From Candidatus Iainarchaeum sp. (GTDB taxonomy: Archaea > Iainarchaeota > Iainarchaeia > Iainarchaeales > JAAZKV01): a stretch of DNA of 9,506 nt. The notes under the pieces are model-generated. The model did not search any database. It was not told the DNA's origin and worked only from the letters and a program-made list of their open reading frames with translations. The DNA is taken from the NCBI GenBank assembly GCA_028690725.1, contig JAQVAR010000026.1:1-9506 (forward strand), given 5' to 3'. Shown here in pieces: positions 7,086-9,506 of this stretch; position 1 is the stretch's first letter; every line of letters starts with the position of its first letter. A program made the translations under genes and the position numbers.

Positions 7086-7095
7086 TATATTTAAA
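7086..7095 (-). promoter_or_regulatory. TATA box of the nif3-M24-nucS operon
   Basis: TTTAAATATA on the minus strand is centred about 36 nt upstream of ATG 7054, predicting a transcript start near 7064 and a leader of about 10 nt. No other good promoter is seen inside the operon. Confidence 0.55.
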
Positions 7096-7103
7096 CAATT
7101 ATT

Positions 7104-7469
7104 CTAACACCTAAAATACTTTTTGTCTTGTTTGTGTTGTTTTATTATTTCTCTCCACACAACTTTTCTTTGTTCTTTTGGAACAAATTTAATATTACGT
7201 AATAATGCTTTTGTATATAATTCACTCCAATCAATTCTCATTTTTAATTCTCCACATCTCCACGCAGTTAAATCAGCTAAGAATTTGCTTCCAACAATTA
7301 AATCCTTTGCTTTAGTAGTTGAAATTCTCTTACTTTGTAATTTTTTTTGCAAAGAAACTTGGAATTTTAATCCTTTTCCATTTTCTGATTCAAATTTACC
7401 TATCATACCATTATGCTTTGCAAATTCTTTATGAAATTTTGTTGGAGGGCCAACGAAATATCTTTTCAT
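7104..7469 (-). CDS. Small basic protein of unknown function
   Basis: 121 aa, strongly basic, with no transmembrane segment or signal peptide. I do not recognise the family. The N-terminus MKRYFVGPPTKFHKEFAKHNG is followed by a beta-like stretch (LKFQVSL), a Lys/Arg-rich segment (KKLQSKRISTTKAK), a tryptophan-containing stretch (LTAWRCGELKMRIDWSELY) and a basic helical C-terminus ending in Cys. The composition suggests nucleic-acid or ribosome binding, but this is inference from charge only. ATG 7469 is preceded by GTGAT (7478-7474), which overlaps the TGA stop of the upstream 56-aa gene; an alternative GTG start at 7478 would add three residues. It is probably co-transcribed with that gene and ends just before the nif3-like promoter. 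Confidence 0.8.
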   Translation of the reverse strand: MKRYFVGPPTKFHKEFAKHNGMIGKFESENGKGLKFQVSLQKKLQSKRISTTKAKDLIVGSKFLADLTAWRCGELKMRIDWSELYTKALLRNIKFVPKEQRKVVWREIIKQHKQDKKYFRC

Positions 7470-7473
7470 TTGA

Positions 7474-7478
7474 ATCAC
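7474..7478 (-). promoter_or_regulatory. Shine-Dalgarno GTGAT overlapping the upstream stop codon
   Basis: On the minus strand GTGAT contains the TGA stop (7477-7475) of the preceding small gene and ends 4 nt before ATG 7469. A ribosome finishing the first gene would be placed at the second start. Confidence 0.5.
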
Positions 7479-7645
7479 TCTTTCTTTTTTAACATTGGTA
7501 ATCCTGTTTTTGAATTCTCAACAACGTTATATCCTTCTGGTAAATCAATTGCATTTTCTTTTTGTGTTCCTGAGAAATAAAACAATTTTCCTTTTCCATG
7601 CAAAAAATACTTTTTCCCCTTACTATTAATATGTTCATAAACCAT
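7475..7645 (-). CDS. 56-aa conserved-looking small protein, unknown function
   Basis: 56 aa and basic: MVYEHINSKGKKYFLHGKG, then KLFYFSGTQ, then AIDLPEGYNVVENSKTGLPM and a Lys tail. The pattern GKxYFLHGKGKLFYFS followed by AIDLPEGYxVVEN..TGLPMLKKK recalls short proteins I associate with Woesearchaeota/Pacearchaeota annotations, always hypothetical; this is memory, not a search. The fold is probably a small all-beta domain. ATG 7645 is preceded by a full GGTGAT site (7655-7650). An in-frame ATG at 7657, close to where the TATA box would place the transcript start, gives a 60-aa alternative. The TGA stop overlaps the ribosome binding site of the next gene. Confidence 0.8.
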   Translation of the reverse strand: MVYEHINSKGKKYFLHGKGKLFYFSGTQKENAIDLPEGYNVVENSKTGLPMLKKKE

Positions 7646-7649
7646 TGTT

Positions 7650-7655
7650 ATCACC
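7650..7655 (-). promoter_or_regulatory. Shine-Dalgarno GGTGAT of the 56-aa gene
   Basis: A perfect complement to the archaeal 16S 3' end, 4 nt before ATG 7645. It favours that start over ATG 7657. Confidence 0.5.
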
Positions 7656-7677
7656 ATTAAAATTAGGCTATTTTAAC

Positions 7678-7687
7678 TTTAAATTAC
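7678..7687 (-). promoter_or_regulatory. TATA box of the two small minus-strand genes
   Basis: The minus strand reads GTAATTTAAA, about 25 nt upstream of ATG 7657, at one side of a divergent intergenic region of about 95 bp. Confidence 0.4.
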
Positions 7688-7723
7688 TTTTGGAAGCCTT
7701 TTTTGTAGTTTTTATTCAAAAAA

Positions 7724-7733
7724 TTTTTAAATT
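7724..7733 (+). promoter_or_regulatory. TATA box of the coiled-coil protein gene
   Basis: TTTTTAAATT is centred about 25 nt before ATG 7753, so the transcript would be leaderless; no Shine-Dalgarno is present. It forms the plus-strand half of the divergent promoter region. Confidence 0.5.
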
Positions 7734-7752
7734 CTAAAAATAATCTTATTTT

Positions 7753-8244
7753 ATGGTAAAAATAAATTATTCTAAATTTGGTTTGTATTCTAGTTTATCT
7801 AATGGATCTTTTAGAAAAAAATATGCTGAAAAATTTTTTTCTCAAAAAATGAGGAAAAAACCTGTTGAGGCAAGAAAAAGGTTTTTAAAAAATTTTGAAA
7901 AAAGGGTTTTGGAATTAGAAAATAATCTTGATTTAATGCAAAGGAATGTTCAATTGTTAAATGATTTAATAAGAAATTTTGAACATAGAAAAAATAATGA
8001 TTTTGTTGTAAAAAAAGATTTTTTGTTAAAAATAATTAATTTTAGAGAAAAATTATTTAAAGAAAAAAATAGGTTAGAAAGATTGGGTAAATTAGGAGAA
8101 GCTTATTTTGAAGATTTTAAATATAAACAACTTAGAAAATCTTTTTCAGAAAATGTTTTTTTATCAAAAATCCATATTTCTTATAGAATAGTTTGTTATT
8201 TGGATAATTTGTTGTTAGAATTAGAAGGATTAATTAAAAAATAA
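7753..8244 (+). CDS. Coiled-coil protein of unknown function
   Basis: 163 aa, highly charged (Lys, Glu, Asn, Phe), with no signal peptide or membrane segment. Long helices are predicted by eye at about residues 37-75 (ARKRFLKNFEKRVLELENN and onward) and 82-125, with heptad-like leucines. A hydrophobic C-terminal helix (YRIVCYLDNLLLELEGLIKK) follows. I do not recognise the family. It lies immediately upstream of scpB on the same strand, but scpB has its own TATA-like element, so co-transcription is uncertain. It lacks the N-terminal FEGPLDLLL-type motif expected of ScpA, so it should not be called that. Start ATG 7753 is chosen from the promoter position. Confidence 0.8.
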   Translation: MVKINYSKFGLYSSLSNGSFRKKYAEKFFSQKMRKKPVEARKRFLKNFEKRVLELENNLDLMQRNVQLLNDLIRNFEHRKNNDFVVKKDFLLKIINFREKLFKEKNRLERLGKLGEAYFEDFKYKQLRKSFSENVFLSKIHISYRIVCYLDNLLLELEGLIKK

Positions 8245-8262
8245 TTTTTTTTAATCACAAAG

Positions 8263-8273
8263 TTTAAATTTAC
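8263..8273 (+). promoter_or_regulatory. TATA box of scpB
   Basis: TTTAAATTTAC lies about 35 nt upstream of ATG 8303, giving a leader of 10 nt or less and no Shine-Dalgarno. Confidence 0.45.
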
Positions 8274-8302
8274 TTAACTTCATTCTAATTTATAGATTTT
8301 TT

Positions 8303-8776
8303 ATGGATAGATTAGAAAAAGAAAAAATTTTGGAAGCCGCTTTGTTTATGTCTCAAAAGCCGCTTAATATTGAAGAGTTAAAACAAATTGCTCTTATTGA
8401 TTCTAGAATAGAAACAAAATCTCTTATTGAAGAATTAATTCATTTTTATGATAATAGAAAATCTTCGTTAGAAATAGTTGAATTACCAATCGGGTATCAA
8501 ATGAGAGTTAAAGAAAAATATGAGGATTATGTTTCTCATTTAGCAACAGATTCAATGTTTTCAAAAGGAGTGATGAAAACTCTTGCTTTGGTTGCATATA
8601 AACAACCAATTGAACAAGCATTAGTAGTAAAATATAGAAATAATAAAGCGTATGATCATTTAAAAATTTTATTTGAAAATGGTTTTATTAAAAAAGAATC
8701 AAAAGGAAGAACTTTTGTTCTTTCAACAACAACAAAATTTATTGAATATTTTGGTAAAGATTTTAATAAAAAATGA
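8303..8776 (+). CDS. scpB: Segregation and condensation protein ScpB
   Basis: 157 aa. Accessory subunit of the SMC-ScpAB condensin-like complex, which organises and segregates the chromosome. The N-terminal winged helix (about 1-75) includes KILEAALFMSQKPLNIEEL and the strand SLEIVELPIGYQMRVK. The C-terminal winged helix (about 90-157) includes MKTLALVAYKQPIEQALVVK and LKILFENGFIKKESK, which match the family's ETLAIIAYKQPITR... and LLERGLI motifs. The bacterial RG after the helix is RNN here. Length is slightly short but complete. Neither scpA nor smc is in the window, so the gene is separated from its usual partners unless they lie beyond the edges. The next gene begins 38 nt downstream. Confidence 0.92.
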   Translation: MDRLEKEKILEAALFMSQKPLNIEELKQIALIDSRIETKSLIEELIHFYDNRKSSLEIVELPIGYQMRVKEKYEDYVSHLATDSMFSKGVMKTLALVAYKQPIEQALVVKYRNNKAYDHLKILFENGFIKKESKGRTFVLSTTTKFIEYFGKDFNKK

Positions 8777-8803
8777 GTATTAATATGTAGATTTTGATTA
8801 AAT

Positions 8804-8808
8804 GGGGG
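8804..8808 (+). promoter_or_regulatory. G-rich ribosome binding site
   Basis: GGGGG lies 6 nt before ATG 8815 and decides between ATG 8815 and the upstream candidates TTG 8794 and ATG 8809, which overlap or precede it. Confidence 0.5.
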
Positions 8809-8814
8809 ATGTTT

Positions 8815-9267
8815 ATGAGTGAATATAATACAAAAGATAAAGAGGATTCTAAAAAAATAGAAAATTTAAAAAAGAGAACAGCAAACGATTCTAAAAAAAT
8901 AATTGCTTTGGAAAAGAAAACAAATATTGAAAACAAGAAAATAAGATTTTTAGAATTAAAGAACAAAAAAACGTTAAAACAAATGAAAAAAATTCAAAAT
9001 AAATTATCAAAAATTTCTGTTGAAAAAGGAAATAATTTTTTTAATGAATTAAGAAAACAAATTCTTACTCTTTCTGTTGCTGCATTTGGTTTTTTAGCAG
9101 CATTAACTTGGAGAGATGTCATCAATGCTTTTTTAGCACCAATTTTAAAAGAAAGAGCAGGATTATTAGAATTTTTGCTAGTTGCATTATTTGTTACTTG
9201 TTTAGCAATAATTATTCCAATTATATTGACAAAGATACTTAATGTAAAAAGTGATTCAAAGAATTGA
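8815..9267 (+). CDS. DUF5654-like membrane protein with N-terminal coiled coil
   Basis: 150 aa. Residues 11-70 form a charged coiled coil that begins with three 14-residue repeats. A conserved-looking membrane module follows: FFNELRKQILTLSVAAFGF, then LAALTWRDVINAFLAPILKE, then a second helix LLEFLLVALFVTCLAIIIPI, ending in a short charged tail. The two-helix module with the TWRD turn resembles the archaeal DUF5654 family, whose function is unknown. The coiled coil would be cytoplasmic by the positive-inside rule. Start ATG 8815 has a GGGGG ribosome binding site. It follows scpB by 38 nt and the zinc-ribbon gene follows by 5 nt, so the three may form one transcript; a link to chromosome segregation is only positional. 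Confidence 0.85.
   Translation: MSEYNTKDKEDSKKIENLKKRTANDSKKIIALEKKTNIENKKIRFLELKNKKTLKQMKKIQNKLSKISVEKGNNFFNELRKQILTLSVAAFGFLAALTWRDVINAFLAPILKERAGLLEFLLVALFVTCLAIIIPIILTKILNVKSDSKN
8845..8970 (+). repeat. Three tandem 14-codon repeats in the coiled coil
   Basis: Residues 11-52 of the DUF5654-like protein read as three units of 14: DSKKIENLKKRTAN, DSKKIIALEKKTNI, ENKKIRFLELKNKK. Each has KKI-x-x-L in register. The first two units also share an identical 15-nt start (GATTCTAAAAAAATA), which suggests internal duplication of a two-heptad block. Confidence 0.75.
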
Positions 9268-9272
9268 TTTTT

Positions 9273-9389
9273 ATGAATGATTTTTTAAAAGTTTGTCCAA
9301 ATTGTAAAAGTAGTAATATAAAACAGCAAATTCCACAATTAGTTAATTCATGGATTTGTTTAAATTGTGGTAATAGAAATTTTATCTAG
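9273..9389 (+). CDS. 38-aa zinc-ribbon protein
   Basis: A short frame starting at ATG 9273, 5 nt after the stop of the DUF5654-like gene, and ending at TAG 9387-9389. It encodes two CxxC knuckles, VCPNCKSSNI (Cys8, Cys11) and WICLNCGNRNF (Cys29, Cys32), 17 residues apart, a classic zinc-ribbon plan. Small single-ribbon proteins of this kind are frequent in archaea and often bind nucleic acid or act as adaptors; no specific function can be given. No clear Shine-Dalgarno is seen, so translation is probably coupled to the preceding gene. The strict cysteine spacing makes a chance frame unlikely. Confidence 0.75.
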   Translation: MNDFLKVCPNCKSSNIKQQIPQLVNSWICLNCGNRNFI

Positions 9390-9506
9390 TCGAGCGAGAA
9401 AACTGCACCTTTTAAGGTGAGGATGAAAGCGAGCTAATTATCTATTTCTAAGTAGTATCTTTTTTGCGCAGCGTGGCGCTGCCGCGCCACTTTGAAACTA
9501 CGCAGG
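9390..9506. other. GC-rich structured non-coding tail, identity unknown
   Basis: Base composition changes abruptly after the zinc-ribbon stop: GC-rich blocks separated by an AT spacer. It contains a CACC/GGTG hairpin (9406-9419, extendable to CACCTT/AAGGTG), two copies of AGCGAG (9393-9398 and 9428-9433), a 7-bp hairpin GTGGCGC-TGCC-GCGCCAC (9473-9490) and an overlapping alternative hairpin GCAGCG-TGG-CGCTGC (9468-9482). GTAGT (9452-9456) can pair with ACTAC (9497-9501) around these. No coding frame of significance is present. It could be a structured RNA, the end of a mobile element or a dispersed intergenic repeat; the window ends inside it. Confidence 0.5.
9468..9490. repeat. Overlapping alternative palindromes
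   Basis: GCAGCG-TGG-CGCTGC (9468-9482) and GTGGCGC-TGCC-GCGCCAC (9473-9490) share bases, so only one hairpin can form at a time. On the plus strand a T-run precedes them (9460-9465) and TTTGAAA follows. Confidence 0.7.

Noticed and set aside
7123..7434. Plus-strand frame of about 103 codons opposite the 121-aa basic protein
   Set aside because: The minus-strand gene has a coupled start and Shine-Dalgarno site, whereas the plus-strand frame has neither.
7753..8244. ScpA as identity of the gene before scpB
   Set aside because: The N-terminal FEGPLDLLL-like motif and the C-terminal winged helix of ScpA are absent; only coiled coil is visible.
8763..8966. Minus-strand Phe/Ile-rich frame opposite the DUF5654-like coiled coil
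   Set aside because: It is the antisense of a Lys/Glu-rich coiled coil, which naturally reads as Phe/Ile/Leu; not a gene.
9390..9437. In-frame continuation past the zinc-ribbon TAG for 15 sense codons to TAA (amber read-through or pyrrolysine)
   Set aside because: The extension is short and of different composition, the zinc ribbon is already complete, other genes in the window use TAG as a normal stop, and no read-through signal is visible.
9405..9440. C/D box sRNA around GGATGA
   Set aside because: GGATGA does not match box C (RUGAUGA) and no box D (CUGA) is suitably placed.
9390..9506. tRNA, SRP RNA or RNase P RNA in the GC-rich tail
   Set aside because: No T-arm motif, SRP Alu or helix-8 motif, or RNase P conserved core can be read on either strand in the visible part; a longer sequence could change this.
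1..9506. CRISPR array, toxin-antitoxin or defence island
   Set aside because: No regularly spaced repeats, Cas-like proteins or toxin-antitoxin pair were seen; the recognised genes are housekeeping.

Overview
The window looks like a stretch of chromosome from a very AT-rich archaeon, most likely a small-genome DPANN lineage (Woesearchaeota, Pacearchaeota or a relative). The evidence is an archaeal Pus10 tRNA pseudouridine synthase, an archaeal NucS/EndoMS mismatch endonuclease, TATA-like boxes about 25-30 nt upstream of nearly leaderless starts, GGTGAT-type Shine-Dalgarno sites, and several short proteins of a kind typical of DPANN genomes. The exact phylum is inference. There are no rRNA or tRNA genes, no CRISPR array and no recognisable transposase gene.

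Layout. (1) Positions 3-2685, plus strand: the 3' part of an unrecognised gene that runs off the left edge, a DapA-superfamily TIM-barrel protein whose Schiff-base lysine is replaced, and a complete enolase with every catalytic residue. (2) 2750-3220: a compact, well-signalled unit made of TATA box, G-rich ribosome binding site, a 128-aa four-helix membrane protein and a strong hairpin/T-tract terminator. (3) 3247-4305: pus10, facing an AT-rich inverted repeat that probably ends transcription from both sides. (4) 4358-7054, minus strand: a probable operon transcribed nif3-like -> M24 Xaa-Pro peptidase -> nucS. (5) 7104-7657, minus strand: two small uncharacterised basic proteins, also coupled. 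(6) 7678-7733: a divergent promoter region. (7) 7753-9389, plus strand: a coiled-coil protein of unknown function, scpB (chromosome segregation), a DUF5654-like membrane protein with three 14-residue repeats, and a 38-aa zinc ribbon that is easily overlooked. (8) 9390-9506: a GC-rich tail unlike the rest of the window, with several hairpins, cut by the right edge.

Most of the content is housekeeping: glycolysis, tRNA modification, DNA mismatch repair, chromosome segregation and peptide turnover. I did not find a convincing new multi-gene system. The points most worth a second look are the DapA-like protein without its catalytic lysine, the GC-rich structured tail, the repeated use of a TGA stop inside a GTGA(T) ribosome-binding motif at minus-strand gene junctions, and the small lineage-specific proteins.
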